From Bacteroidetes bacterium MedPE-SWsnd-G2 (GTDB lineage: Bacteria; Bacteroidota; Bacteroidia; Flavobacteriales; Flavobacteriaceae), in the NCBI GenBank assembly GCA_001874335.1, contig MPDE01000010.1, positions 91,072 to 155,071 of the forward strand: a DNA stretch of 64,000 nt. Direction: 5' to 3'. Every line of letters starts with the position of its first letter. Positions within the stretch are counted from its first letter, which is position 1. The translations under genes were made by a program, and so were the position numbers. Under the pieces are notes generated by a model. The model was given only the letters and a program-made list of their open reading frames with translations, did not search any database and had not been told where the DNA came from. Below, piece after piece: positions 9,941 to 18,225 of the stretch.

Positions 9941-9950
9941 GTTTAGAGAT

Positions 9951-10862
9951 ATGCAATTACAAATCACAGACGAAGTTTCTCAGTTAAAAGCAGTAATATT
10001 AGGAACAGCTCAAAGTAATGGGCCAACGCCTAAAATTGAAGATTGTTATGATCCTAAAAGCAAGATTCATGTTGCAGCAGGAACTTATCCATTAGAGGCT
10101 GACATGGTAAAGGAAATGGAGGCCGTTGCCGCAGTTTTTGAGAAGTATAATGTAAAGGTATATCGTCCCGAAATTATCCAAGATTATAATCAAATTTTTT
10201 CAAGAGATATTGCATTTGTAATTGATGATAAATTGGTCAAGGCTAATATCCTTCCGGATCGCGATAGAGAATATGAAGCTATTCAATATGTAATTGATCA
10301 AATTGATCCTGAAAAGGTGATAGTATTACCTGAAGAATGCCATATCGAAGGTGGTGATGTCATGCCATGGGGTGATTATATTTTTGTAGGGACATATTCT
10401 GGAGATGATTATTCTCAATTTATTACGGCACGAACTAATACTGATGCAGTGATAGCATTACAAGAGAATTTTCCTGATAAAGTTGTGAAATCATTTGAGC
10501 TTCGCAAATCAAATACAGACCCAAAGGAAAACGCATTGCATTTAGACTGTTGTTTCCAACCATTGGGTAATGGGAAAGCAATTATTCATAAAAATGGCTT
10601 TTTAGTGGAGTCGGAATATGAGTGGTTAGTAGATTTATTTGGTAAGCAAAACCTGTTTGAAATTACGAAGGAAGAAATGTATAATATGAATAGTAATGTT
10701 TTCTCAATTTCTGAAAATGTTGTCATCTCAGAGCAAAACTTCACGCGATTAAATAGTTGGTTACGCGAGAATGGATTTGTAGTGGAAGAAGTGCCTTATG
10801 CAGAGATTGCAAAACAAGAAGGCTTACTTAGATGCTCAACAATGCCATTAATAAGAGCCTAA
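9951..10862 (+). CDS. Amidinotransferase / dimethylargininase-type hydrolase
   Basis: A 303-residue member of the guanidino-group-modifying superfamily (DDAH, arginine deiminase, amidinotransferases). The expected triad is visible: Glu133-Asp136 in EGGDVMPWG, His197 in ALHLDCCFQPLG and Cys295 near the C-terminus in GLLRCSTMPL. SRDIAFVIDDKLVKANI is the substrate-carboxylate region. It acts on arginine-like guanidines by a covalent Cys-amidino intermediate. Which substrate, and hydrolysis or transfer, cannot be decided. No promoter is seen after the preceding terminator. It is convergent with the acyl-CoA-binding gene, with three bases between the ends. A relative, ctlX, lies at 20713. Confidence 0.88.
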   Translation: MQLQITDEVSQLKAVILGTAQSNGPTPKIEDCYDPKSKIHVAAGTYPLEADMVKEMEAVAAVFEKYNVKVYRPEIIQDYNQIFSRDIAFVIDDKLVKANILPDRDREYEAIQYVIDQIDPEKVIVLPEECHIEGGDVMPWGDYIFVGTYSGDDYSQFITARTNTDAVIALQENFPDKVVKSFELRKSNTDPKENALHLDCCFQPLGNGKAIIHKNGFLVESEYEWLVDLFGKQNLFEITKEEMYNMNSNVFSISENVVISEQNFTRLNSWLRENGFVVEEVPYAEIAKQEGLLRCSTMPLIRA

Positions 10863-10865
10863 ATT

Positions 10866-11132
10866 TTATTTACCGTATAAAAAATAGTTGTTAACCAATT
10901 CTATGTAGCTTTTCATGGCTTCTTCTTGGTTAACATCTTTTACTTGAAATAAAGCATTGGTTTTAAATGCATTTATGATGGGTTTGCTGCTGCTTGGTCT
11001 CTCGTAGTTATTTGTAGCAGTTTTATAGAATGCGTATAGGCGTAATAGGAAATCTGCAGGGAAAGGTTCAGTAAACGCATTAATCCTATCTACAGCTTCA
11101 TTAAACTCCTTATGTAGTTGCTCGTTCGCCAT
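10866..11132 (-). CDS. Acyl-CoA-binding protein
   Basis: An 88-residue single-domain acyl-CoA-binding protein (ACBP). It shows the four-helix signature: LHKEFNEAVDRINA, PADFLLRLYAFYKTATNN (the ligand-contact YxxYKQAT region in the form LYAFYKTAT), then AFKTNALFQVKDVNQEEAMKSYIELV in place of the usual KWdAWkxlkG segment. It binds long-chain acyl-CoA in the cytoplasm. Its ATG shares one base with the psd stop, so it is translationally coupled as the last gene of the cdsA-psd operon, which fits a lipid-supply role. Confidence 0.88.
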   Translation of the reverse strand: MANEQLHKEFNEAVDRINAFTEPFPADFLLRLYAFYKTATNNYERPSSSKPIINAFKTNALFQVKDVNQEEAMKSYIELVNNYFLYGK

Positions 11133-11788
11133 TAGTTTCCAGTTTCAGCGATAACGCATTCGCCTCCTCTTACTTTTTGATTAAGTTTCACTTTAATATT
11201 GGTGTCTAACGGTAAAAATAAATCTACTCGCGATCCAAATTTTATAAAGCCAGAATCTCCACCTTGTTTGGCATTGTCATTTTCTTTTGCGTAATTAACG
11301 ATGCGTTTAGCTAAAGCTCCAGCAATTTGTCTGTACAATACTTTGCCGTAACTATTGTTTTCAACGACAACTGTAGTACGCTCGTTTTCTTCGCTAGCTT
11401 TTGGATGCCATGCTACTAAATATTTCCCAGGATGGTATTTGCTAAACACAACTTTACCTCCAATTGGGTATCTGGTAACGTGCACATTTAATGGCGACAT
11501 AAATACTGAAACCTGTAATCGTTTTTCTTTAAAATATTCTTTTTCAAAAACTTCTTCGATGACAACAACTTTTCCGTCAACAGGAGAAAGTACTTGATTT
11601 TCGTTTGCATGTGTGTTCCGTTTTGGATTGCGGAAAAATTGGAGTATCAAAACCAACATAACCACAGCTAATAGCATAAGTCCTGTTCTTAACCACTCTA
11701 TGGTAATAAAATGATCTACTAAAAACACACTTAGTACAACAACTAGTAATGTTACAAATATTATTTTCTGTCCTTCTTTATGAAACAT
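11132..11788 (-). CDS. psd: Phosphatidylserine decarboxylase (short type)
   Basis: A 218-residue proenzyme that makes phosphatidylethanolamine from phosphatidylserine. It has two N-terminal membrane segments (about 8-28 and 33-52), VLSPVDGKVVVIEE, the MSPLNVHVTRYPIGG motif with catalytic His, and the self-cleavage site Gly185-Ser186 in KFGSRVDLFLP, which yields the pyruvoyl group. Length fits the short, PSD-A type. It overlaps cdsA by 11 bases and the acyl-CoA-binding gene by one, so the three form one translationally coupled unit. cdsA supplies the CDP-diacylglycerol upstream in the same pathway. Confidence 0.96.
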   Translation of the reverse strand: MFHKEGQKIIFVTLLVVVLSVFLVDHFITIEWLRTGLMLLAVVMLVLILQFFRNPKRNTHANENQVLSPVDGKVVVIEEVFEKEYFKEKRLQVSVFMSPLNVHVTRYPIGGKVVFSKYHPGKYLVAWHPKASEENERTTVVVENNSYGKVLYRQIAGALAKRIVNYAKENDNAKQGGDSGFIKFGSRVDLFLPLDTNIKVKLNQKVRGGECVIAETGN

Positions 11789-12599
11789 ACGATATAATTC
11801 TTAAAAATAAATAGATTGGGGGAGCGGCAAATATAATGCTATCAAGTCTATCAAAAAGACCTCCATGTCCTGGCATTATTGTTCCGCTGTCTTTTACACC
11901 GGCTTGTCTTTTAAATTTTGATTCGATAAGATCACCTAAGGTTCCAAATACACTAACTATGATGCTGAGAATCAGCCAAGACGTAAAATTTAAACTTCCT
12001 GTAAATTTAGCAATAAAAAAGGAGGCTACACAGGAAAAAAACAATCCTCCTAAAAAACCTTCAACAGTTTTCTTGGGAGAAATGCTTGAAAAAAGCTTTT
12101 GTTTACCAAAATTTTTACCTACCAAATAGGCAAAAGTATCATTAACCCAAATTAAAACAAATGCTCCTAAAACGTATAATGGCGTGTATTCGCCTTTAAA
12201 ATTTCCAATTAAAATTAGGAATATAAAGGAAGACGTGAGATAAAATGTAGTTAATATATAGCGTTTAGACTCAAATAGGGGAATGGTCTTTTCTGAAAAC
12301 AAGTCTTTGATTAAAAGCAATTGAACAAAAAGGGTAATAACTTCTAATATTTGAATGGCTTCACTAAATCCAGAATTAGGTGGGCCATAAATGCTCCAAA
12401 ATGAGAATCCTAAATATAGGACGACAAAAATGACATCTGCCAAATAGCTTTTTAAACCTATAAGTTTTTTAAATTCCTGAAGACATATAATCCCAAAAAC
12501 AAAAAACAATATAACTAAAGCGTTTTGTGAAAATAAGGATGATAGAAGGAGTATTATGTATAGAGCACCTGATATTGCTCGAGTTCCAATTTCTTTCAT
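11778..12599 (-). CDS. cdsA: Phosphatidate cytidylyltransferase
   Basis: A 273-residue integral membrane enzyme that converts phosphatidic acid and CTP to CDP-diacylglycerol. About eight hydrophobic segments are visible. The C-terminal family signature is clear: SPKKTVEGFLGGL and SKFKRQAGVKDSGTIMPGHGGLFDRLDSI. Its start directly abuts the stop of the LUD gene with no gap, and its end overlaps psd. The arrangement LUD-cdsA-psd places it in a phospholipid operon read from the promoter at 13248. Confidence 0.97.
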   Translation of the reverse strand: MKEIGTRAISGALYIILLLSSLFSQNALVILFFVFGIICLQEFKKLIGLKSYLADVIFVVLYLGFSFWSIYGPPNSGFSEAIQILEVITLFVQLLLIKDLFSEKTIPLFESKRYILTTFYLTSSFIFLILIGNFKGEYTPLYVLGAFVLIWVNDTFAYLVGKNFGKQKLFSSISPKKTVEGFLGGLFFSCVASFFIAKFTGSLNFTSWLILSIIVSVFGTLGDLIESKFKRQAGVKDSGTIMPGHGGLFDRLDSIIFAAPPIYLFLRIISYVS

Positions 12600-13208
12600 T
12601 TATAAGTCTTCTAGAAGAAGCAAATATAAGTTTTTTGAACTACTTCCGTATGAAAGGAAGTTCTTATCTTCTGATGTTTTGAAGTGTTTTATTGTAGTAA
12701 TATTGGTTGGGATCTTAGATTTGTTTTTACTTTTAATCCCCTTAAGACCTTCCCCAATACTTTCAACAAACTGACTTGTTGTGGCGTATATAATAAAATT
12801 AGTGGGGAGCTCTTGTAATTTTTTCTCTGCAATTTGATTTGATGAAATTAACAACGACCCATCATCAGAAATTAAATATTCACAAGTAGAAAGAAAATAT
12901 GTGCTTTCAGAAATAGACTTTGTAAAACCTAAATCAATATCTTCAAAAAGTGCTGTCAATCTATCATCAATTACAAAAGCTTTTTTGTCTGACCATTCAT
13001 TTTCTTCTAAAATGGCATTAAGGCTTTCTTTTATTTCTTGAAGATTTTCGCAGTAAAGAAATTTACCGCCGTTTTCTTTAAAATTAATGGTGAATCTTTC
13101 GTCTATAGGTAGCTTGATTTCGGGCATATATTTGCCACGCTCTTCGTTTTTAATATGTTCTTCTTCATTATCAGATTTAAATCCGAAGATTCTACGAAAT
13201 AGACTCAT
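12600..13208 (-). CDS. LUD-domain protein (LutC/YkgG-like)
   Basis: A 202-residue protein of the LUD (lactate utilisation) family. The visible family features are FVIDDRLTALF, STCEYLISDDGSLLISSNQIAEKKLQELP and IIYATTSQFVESIGEGLKGI. LutC forms part of an iron-sulphur lactate oxidase in Bacillus, but no lutA or lutB is present here, and this variant is fused by position to cdsA (zero-base gap) after ftsH. Its role in that setting is not established. I assign the domain only, not lactate oxidation. Confidence 0.75.
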   Translation of the reverse strand: MSLFRRIFGFKSDNEEEHIKNEERGKYMPEIKLPIDERFTINFKENGGKFLYCENLQEIKESLNAILEENEWSDKKAFVIDDRLTALFEDIDLGFTKSISESTYFLSTCEYLISDDGSLLISSNQIAEKKLQELPTNFIIYATTSQFVESIGEGLKGIKSKNKSKIPTNITTIKHFKTSEDKNFLSYGSSSKNLYLLLLEDL

Positions 13209-13247
13209 TCAAGTTTACTAATTACCAATTTTTTCTACTGTATTAAC

Positions 13248-13255
13248 CAAATATA
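13248..13255 (-). promoter_or_regulatory. -7 box for the LUD-cdsA-psd-ACBP operon
   Basis: On the minus strand this reads TATATTTG, a perfect TAnnTTTG box, 39 bases before the LUD gene start. It touches the end of the ftsH terminator hairpin, so the lipid operon appears to have its own promoter. Confidence 0.55.
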
Positions 13256-13297
13256 GAAAAAACTTAAATTAACCTATAGCTAATTTAAGTTTTTTCT
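13255..13297 (-). terminator. Hairpin terminator after ftsH
   Basis: A perfect 17-bp stem, AGAAAAAACTTAAATTA against TAATTTAAGTTTTTTCT, over a 9-base loop, starting about nine bases past the ftsH stop. The U-rich arm is inside the stem, so it is symmetric and may terminate either strand or protect the 3' end. Confidence 0.7.
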
Positions 13298-13305
13298 ACA
13301 AGATG

Positions 13306-15255
13306 CTATGCTTTTGTAGCGTCCTCTGTTTCTTCTGTAGTTTTACCAAATGGACGTTCTCCAAAAATCTTTTCTAAGTTGTCCTTGAAAATCACTTCTT
13401 TATCCAGTAAAACTTCAGCTAATTCGGTTAATTTATCCTTATTAGCCTCAAGTAAAACTAAAGCACGTTGGTATTGCTCTTCAATAATATTTGATATCTC
13501 TTTATCAATTAGCTCGGCAGTTTGTTCACTGTAAGGTTTTGTAAACCCGTGTTCGTTTTGCCCTGAAGAATCATAATAAGTTAGATTACCAACTTTATCA
13601 CTTAAGCCATAAACCGTAACCATAGCCCTTGCTTGCTTAGTAACTTTCTCTAAATCACTTAAAGCTCCTGTTGATATTTTATCAAAGATTACTTTCTCTG
13701 CAGCACGCCCACCCAAGGCAGCACACATTTCGTCAAGCATTTGTTCTGGACGTACAATTAAGCGTTCCTCTGGCAAATACCACGCAGCTCCTAACGATTG
13801 ACCACGAGGTACAATAGTAACTTTGACAAGAGGTGCAGCATGTTCTAACATCCAACTAACAGTGGCATGTCCGGCCTCATGAAAGGCAACAGCACGTTTT
13901 TCTTCTGGAGTAATAATTTTATTTTTCTTTTCTAATCCACCTACAATTCTATCAACGGCATCTAAGAAGTCTTGCTTGTTTACAGCCTTCTTACCTTTTC
14001 TTGCTGCGATAAGAGCGGCTTCATTACAAACATTTGCGATATCTGCTCCAGAGAAACCTGGTGTTTGTTTGGAAAGGAAATCTACATCTAAGGCTTCTTC
14101 CTTTTTAATTGGACGAAGGTGAACTTCAAAGATCTCTTTTCGTTCTCTTACATCTGGAAGATCAACAAATATTTGACGATCAAAACGTCCTGCACGCATT
14201 AATGCTTTGTCTAACACATCGGCTCTATTGGTTGCTGCTAATACAATAACATTTGTATTAGTACCAAAACCATCCATTTCAGTTAATAATTGGTTAAGCG
14301 TATTTTCTCTTTCGTCATTAGAACCAGAAAAATTACTTTTCCCTCTGGCGCGTCCTATGGCATCTATTTCATCAATAAAAATAATTGACGGTGATTTCTC
14401 TTTAGCTTGTTTAAATAAATCTCTTACTCTTGAAGCTCCGACACCAACAAACATCTCTACAAAGTCTGAACCAGATAGAGAAAAGAAAGGCACCTGTGCT
14501 TCACCAGCAACAGCTTTAGCTAATAAGGTTTTACCAGTACCTGGAGGGCCTACTAATAATGCGCCCTTTGGTATTTTTCCACCTAATGAAGTGTATTTTT
14601 CTGGGTGTTTAAGAAAATCTACAATTTCTTGCACTTCTTCTTTAGCACCTTCCAATCCAGCAACATCTTTAAAGCTAGTTTTTATATCTGTGTTTTCGTC
14701 AAATAATTTTGCTTTAGATTTCCCAATATTAAAGATCTGACCTCCAGCGCCACCACCGGCTCCAGAAGACATGCGTCTCATGATAAAAATCCAAATACCA
14801 ATAATTAAAACAAAAGGTAAAAGTGAGATTAAAAAGTTACCCCAAACATTTTCTTCTGTTCCATATTCTAAAACAGTTGGTAAATTATTTTCGTGAATAG
14901 TAGTGTTTACTTGATTTTCGAAATTTTGAAGATCTCCGAACTCAAACCTATAATTAGGAAGAGCCGTAACACCAGGAATAAGTGTACTTGTCCTGGAGTT
15001 TTTATGAACTTCTTTTTCTAAAGCTTCTGAAGTTAAATAAACCTTAGCTTCTCTTTTGTTTACTATTTCCACCTTATCAACATCACCAGCCTTTAGGTAT
15101 TCAATAAATTGAGCAGGTGTAGTAGATTTAGCGTTTTCAGCACCAAAACCACCAGAAAATAATTGAACAGCAAGGAATATTGCAATTATTCCACCGTAAA
15201 TCCAATACGGGTTCAATTTTGGTTTCTTGTTAATGTTTTTATTTTCTTTAGACAT
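13306..15255 (-). CDS. ftsH: ATP-dependent zinc metalloprotease FtsH
   Basis: A 649-residue membrane-bound AAA+ protease that degrades misfolded and regulatory membrane proteins. It has transmembrane segments at about 17-32 and 141-159, a glycine-rich linker, Walker A GPPGTGKT at 236-243, Walker B in SIIFIDEIDAIG near 295, the second region of homology with the arginine finger (RAGRFDRQIF), and the zinc site HEAGH at 459-463. Length is standard. It starts ten bases after rsfS and is co-transcribed with it. Confidence 0.98.
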   Translation of the reverse strand: MSKENKNINKKPKLNPYWIYGGIIAIFLAVQLFSGGFGAENAKSTTPAQFIEYLKAGDVDKVEIVNKREAKVYLTSEALEKEVHKNSRTSTLIPGVTALPNYRFEFGDLQNFENQVNTTIHENNLPTVLEYGTEENVWGNFLISLLPFVLIIGIWIFIMRRMSSGAGGGAGGQIFNIGKSKAKLFDENTDIKTSFKDVAGLEGAKEEVQEIVDFLKHPEKYTSLGGKIPKGALLVGPPGTGKTLLAKAVAGEAQVPFFSLSGSDFVEMFVGVGASRVRDLFKQAKEKSPSIIFIDEIDAIGRARGKSNFSGSNDERENTLNQLLTEMDGFGTNTNVIVLAATNRADVLDKALMRAGRFDRQIFVDLPDVRERKEIFEVHLRPIKKEEALDVDFLSKQTPGFSGADIANVCNEAALIAARKGKKAVNKQDFLDAVDRIVGGLEKKNKIITPEEKRAVAFHEAGHATVSWMLEHAAPLVKVTIVPRGQSLGAAWYLPEERLIVRPEQMLDEMCAALGGRAAEKVIFDKISTGALSDLEKVTKQARAMVTVYGLSDKVGNLTYYDSSGQNEHGFTKPYSEQTAELIDKEISNIIEEQYQRALVLLEANKDKLTELAEVLLDKEVIFKDNLEKIFGERPFGKTTEETEDATKA

Positions 15256-15265
15256 TTATGCTGTT

Positions 15266-15637
15266 TTAGTAACTGGTTTCTATAATTGTTGTTTTGGCAT
15301 CACCCCAAAGACTTTCTACGTCGTAGTATTCTCTAATATGCTTTTGAAAAACATGTACAACTACATTTACGTAATCCATAAGTACCCACTCGGCATTTTC
15401 AGCACCTTCTACATGCCACGGATTATCTCTAAGTTCCTTGCTTACCTTTTTTTGAATGGAATTTACAATAGCGTTTACTTGTGTGTTTGAAGTTCCTTCA
15501 CATATTACGAAATAATCACAAACAGTGTTTTCTATTTCACGTAAATCTAATATTTTTATTTCTTGCCCCTTTACATCTTCAATTCCGCTTAATATCGTGG
15601 ATATTAGCAAATCAGCATTTGTATTTTCTTTCGCCAT
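15266..15637 (-). CDS. rsfS: Ribosomal silencing factor RsfS
   Basis: A 123-residue RsfS/Iojap protein. RsfS binds L14 on the 50S subunit and blocks subunit joining in starved cells. The family motifs are KILDLREIENTVCDYFVICEGTSNTQVNAI in pieces, PWHVEGAENAEWVLMDYVNVVVHVF and REYYDVESLWGDA. Length matches. It is the first gene of an rsfS-ftsH unit with a perfect -7 box 20 bases before the ATG. Confidence 0.97.
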   Translation of the reverse strand: MAKENTNADLLISTILSGIEDVKGQEIKILDLREIENTVCDYFVICEGTSNTQVNAIVNSIQKKVSKELRDNPWHVEGAENAEWVLMDYVNVVVHVFQKHIREYYDVESLWGDAKTTIIETSY

Positions 15638-15647
15638 TAATTTGAAT

Positions 15648-15655
15648 TAGTTTTG
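15648..15655 (+). promoter_or_regulatory. -7 box facing birA
   Basis: TAGTTTTG on the plus strand fits TAnnTTTG. It is 80 bases from the birA ATG. It interleaves with the oppositely oriented rsfS box at 15658. Confidence 0.4.
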
Positions 15656-15657
15656 TA

Positions 15658-15665
15658 CAAAGTTA
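15658..15665 (-). promoter_or_regulatory. -7 box of rsfS-ftsH
   Basis: On the minus strand this reads TAACTTTG, 20 bases before the rsfS ATG. The same box-to-start distance (19-20 bases) is seen for the M14 peptidase, GH53 and ECF sigma genes in this window. Confidence 0.6.
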
Positions 15666-15735
15666 TTATTTTTTTGGTTCTTTTGACCGTTTATTCCTCT
15701 TAAGAAAATTATAAATTAAATTATCATTTTTCATA

Positions 15736-16467
15736 ATGCGTATAATCAAACTTGATGCCATTGATTCCACTAATTCTTATTTACGCCAATGGAGTAATAA
15801 AGAGGCTTTAGAGGATTATACTGTAGTGAGTGCAAAGTCCCAAACAAAGGGTCGCGGTCAAATGGGGGCTGTGTGGGATACAGAACCGGCTAAAAACCTT
15901 ACTGTTAGTGTGTTTAAGGACATCTCGTTTTTAGATGTGGAGCAGCAATTTTATGTTAGTATTGTTGTTGCTTTGGCTATTAAAAAAACATTTAAATATT
16001 TTGGTTTACCTAAAGTCAAGGTGAAATGGCCAAACGACATATTGTCAGACTCTAGTAAAGTATGTGGGGTCTTAATTGAAAATGTCATAAAACAAAACGA
16101 ATTGAAGGGCTGTATTATTGGAATTGGAATAAATGTAAATCAAACCAATTTTGAACAATTGCCTAAAGCCTCTTCAATGGGAGTAATTACGGGGAAACAC
16201 TTTGATTTGGATGAAGTTTTAATTACTCTGGTTTCTCAGTTGAAGGATCTTTTTCAATTGTTGAAAGATAGGAAGTTTGAAATTTTAATGGACCGATATG
16301 AAAATGCACTATTCAGAAAGAAAAAACCCTCAACATTTAAAAATGCTAAGGGTGATTTATTTACCGGTATCATTAAAGGAGTGACGTCTTCTGGTAATTT
16401 GGTGGTCTTACTTGAAGATGAGGTAATTGAAGAATTTGAATTGAAACAAATTTCTCTATTATATTAA
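15736..16467 (+). CDS. birA: Biotin-[acetyl-CoA-carboxylase] ligase
   Basis: A 243-residue biotin protein ligase that activates biotin as biotinyl-AMP and attaches it to carrier lysines. Present are the family's IDSTNSYLRQW start, the biotinyl-AMP loop in the form KGRGQMGAVWDTEPAKNL (usual GRGRxGR), VKVKWPNDILSDSSKVCGVLIE and GIGINVNQ. The protein starts directly at the catalytic domain, so it lacks the DNA-binding domain of E. coli BirA and is not a repressor. The stop overlaps the convergent SRPBCC gene by four bases. Confidence 0.95.
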   Translation: MRIIKLDAIDSTNSYLRQWSNKEALEDYTVVSAKSQTKGRGQMGAVWDTEPAKNLTVSVFKDISFLDVEQQFYVSIVVALAIKKTFKYFGLPKVKVKWPNDILSDSSKVCGVLIENVIKQNELKGCIIGIGINVNQTNFEQLPKASSMGVITGKHFDLDEVLITLVSQLKDLFQLLKDRKFEILMDRYENALFRKKKPSTFKNAKGDLFTGIIKGVTSSGNLVVLLEDEVIEEFELKQISLLY

Positions 16468-16859
16468 ATCACTGCTTTAAGATTTGTTGTAAGTGTCTCA
16501 ATAAATTTACCAATTGGCCCTTTTATCATCATGGCCATCATCGGATTAAAATCGCCTTCAAATTGAAGACCTACTGTACTTTGAGAGTTTCCTAAATCTT
16601 CGATGTTAGCTGTTAAAGAAAAATCCAATTTTCCTCCTGCAGCCCCTAAAACAAGTTTGTTAGGGCTTGAAGCTTCTTTTTGCTTTAGTACAATTTCTGG
16701 CATTCCTTTTAATGCAAATACAAATTTGTCACTATCTAAAAGTTCAAATTTGCTAATGTTCTCAGGCATTAGCTTTTCGAAATTTTTTACATCTGAAAGA
16801 AAGTTAAAAATATCTTCTGGATTTTTTTCAATGGTTACTTTAGGTGATTCTAATTTCAT
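16464..16859 (-). CDS. SRPBCC-family protein
   Basis: A 131-residue START/polyketide-cyclase-like (SRPBCC) protein. The pattern is typical: an N-terminal strand MKLESPKVTIEKNPEDIFNF leading to the helix of FLSDVKNFEKLMPENI, a seven-strand region, and a long C-terminal helix GPIGKFIETLTTNLKAV. I chose ATG 16859 because the alternative at 16898 runs back into pyrE. It lies 23 bases after pyrE and is likely co-transcribed. The ligand is unknown. Its stop overlaps the birA stop. Confidence 0.75.
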   Translation of the reverse strand: MKLESPKVTIEKNPEDIFNFLSDVKNFEKLMPENISKFELLDSDKFVFALKGMPEIVLKQKEASSPNKLVLGAAGGKLDFSLTANIEDLGNSQSTVGLQFEGDFNPMMAMMIKGPIGKFIETLTTNLKAVI

Positions 16860-16882
16860 ATTGTTTTTTTTGATTGATTGTA

Positions 16883-17527
16883 TCAATTTGCATTCCAAGA
16901 ACTAGGATTAGCATTCCAAAGTGCCAAAATTTCTTGTTCTGCTTTAGTAATGTAATTGGTGTCTAATGCTTGTTCTAATAAGTTTTCATAGTTGCTAAGC
17001 GTGTTTAGCTCAACATTTGCAGATTTAAAATTCTCGTCAGCAACATCAAAACCATATGAAAAAATGGCAACCATACCTTTCACATTCACTTCGGCTTCTT
17101 TTAATGCTTTAACCGCATTTAAACTGCTTTTTCCAGTACTTATTAAGTCTTCAACAACAACTACATTTTGTCCTTTTTGTACATGCCCTTCAATTTGGTT
17201 TTTACGTCCATGAGATTTTGCTTCAGGGCGCACATATACAAATGGTAATCCTAAATATTCTGCAACTAAAATACCAATTCCAATAGCACCAGTAGCGACA
17301 CCAGCAATAACATCAGGTCTGCCATATTGTTGTTCAATATATTTAGCCATTTGTTCTCTAATGTAATTTCTAATTGGAGGGTAGGATAAAACAATCCTGT
17401 TATCACAATAAATTGGAGAATTCCAGCCAGATGCCCATGTAAAAGGATCGTTTGGTTGAAGTTTAATCGCGTGAATTTGTAGTAATAATTCAGCGGTTTT
17501 TTTAGCGGTTTGTTTGTCAAAAATCAT
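16883..17527 (-). CDS. pyrE: Orotate phosphoribosyltransferase
   Basis: A 214-residue enzyme that makes orotidine monophosphate from orotate and PRPP. Family features are LQPNDPFTWASGWNSPIYCDNR, VIAGVATGAIGIG, RPEAKSHGRKNQIEG and the PRPP loop VVVVEDLISTGKSSL. Length is standard. A -7 box lies four bases before the ATG, so the transcript may have almost no 5' leader, which would exclude the translation-coupled attenuation known for E. coli pyrE. Confidence 0.97.
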   Translation of the reverse strand: MIFDKQTAKKTAELLLQIHAIKLQPNDPFTWASGWNSPIYCDNRIVLSYPPIRNYIREQMAKYIEQQYGRPDVIAGVATGAIGIGILVAEYLGLPFVYVRPEAKSHGRKNQIEGHVQKGQNVVVVEDLISTGKSSLNAVKALKEAEVNVKGMVAIFSYGFDVADENFKSANVELNTLSNYENLLEQALDTNYITKAEQEILALWNANPSSWNAN

Positions 17528-17531
17528 GATG

Positions 17532-17539
17532 CAAAATTA
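17532..17539 (-). promoter_or_regulatory. -7 box touching the pyrE start
   Basis: On the minus strand this reads TAATTTTG and ends four bases before the pyrE ATG. This suggests a leaderless or nearly leaderless mRNA. I see no convincing -33 element. Confidence 0.5.
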
Positions 17540-17642
17540 AACATTTTTGGTAATAAAATATTTTAAATAAAATTAATTTTCAAATTGAATTAACCACTTT
17601 ATAAATTGATATTTGTATTTTAATGTTTTATAAAAATTATAC

Positions 17643-18224
17643 ATGTACACTGTATTTGTTAATGATAAGCCAATAGTTTTAACCACGGAGGTTAAGAAAG
17701 AAACTTATTTTAAAAACTACCTTTTAAAAAGTTGTAATCTTGGTAAGATTATTAAAACTTTAAACACCACAAAACTGAAGGCTGTAAGGCTAATTGGTGA
17801 GAATAAAGAGGAGTTGTTACCTCTATTTTTAAAAAAGTTACCTACCGTCGTTGCTGGAGGTGGAAAGGTACTAAATGACAAAGATGAAATTTTATTCATT
17901 TATAGAAATGATAAATGGGATTTGCCTAAAGGTAAAATCGAAAAGAATGAGACCGTTGAACAAACAGCGATAAGAGAGGTAGAAGAAGAGACTGGAGTTT
18001 CAGGATTAAAAATTATTAAGCAATTGCCAAATACTTACCACATTTTTAAGCGTAACGGGAAGTATAAAATAAAAGAAACGTATTGGTATGAAATGCGTTC
18101 AAGTTTTTCTGGTAACCTTTATCCACAGGAAGAAGAGGGAATCACTAAAGTTGAATGGCTTAATGAAGAAGAGAGTATTTTGGCGCTTAAAAACTCATAT
18201 GCTAATATTAAATTATTGATTTAG
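17643..18224 (+). CDS. NUDIX hydrolase
   Basis: A 193-residue protein with the NUDIX box at residues 97-119 (GKIEKNETVEQTAIREVEEE, then TGV), matching GX5EX7REUXEEXGU. The catalytic glutamates and Mg-binding pattern are complete. The fold starts near residue 78 with VVAGGGKVL. An N-terminal extension of about 75 residues (MYTVFVNDKPIVLTTEVKKE and following) has no assignment. The substrate (nucleoside diphosphate-X) cannot be read. It is divergent from pyrE, and a promoter for a possible small RNA begins directly after its stop. Confidence 0.88.
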   Translation: MYTVFVNDKPIVLTTEVKKETYFKNYLLKSCNLGKIIKTLNTTKLKAVRLIGENKEELLPLFLKKLPTVVAGGGKVLNDKDEILFIYRNDKWDLPKGKIEKNETVEQTAIREVEEETGVSGLKIIKQLPNTYHIFKRNGKYKIKETYWYEMRSSFSGNLYPQEEEGITKVEWLNEEESILALKNSYANIKLLI

Positions 18225-18225
18225 A

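Noticed and set aside
12600..13208. lutC of a lactate oxidation operon
   Set aside because: No lutA or lutB is present and the gene is coupled to cdsA; only the LUD domain call is justified.
14207..14740. 177-codon plus-strand frame opposite ftsH
   Set aside because: It is antisense to the AAA domain of ftsH, and its composition mirrors that domain.
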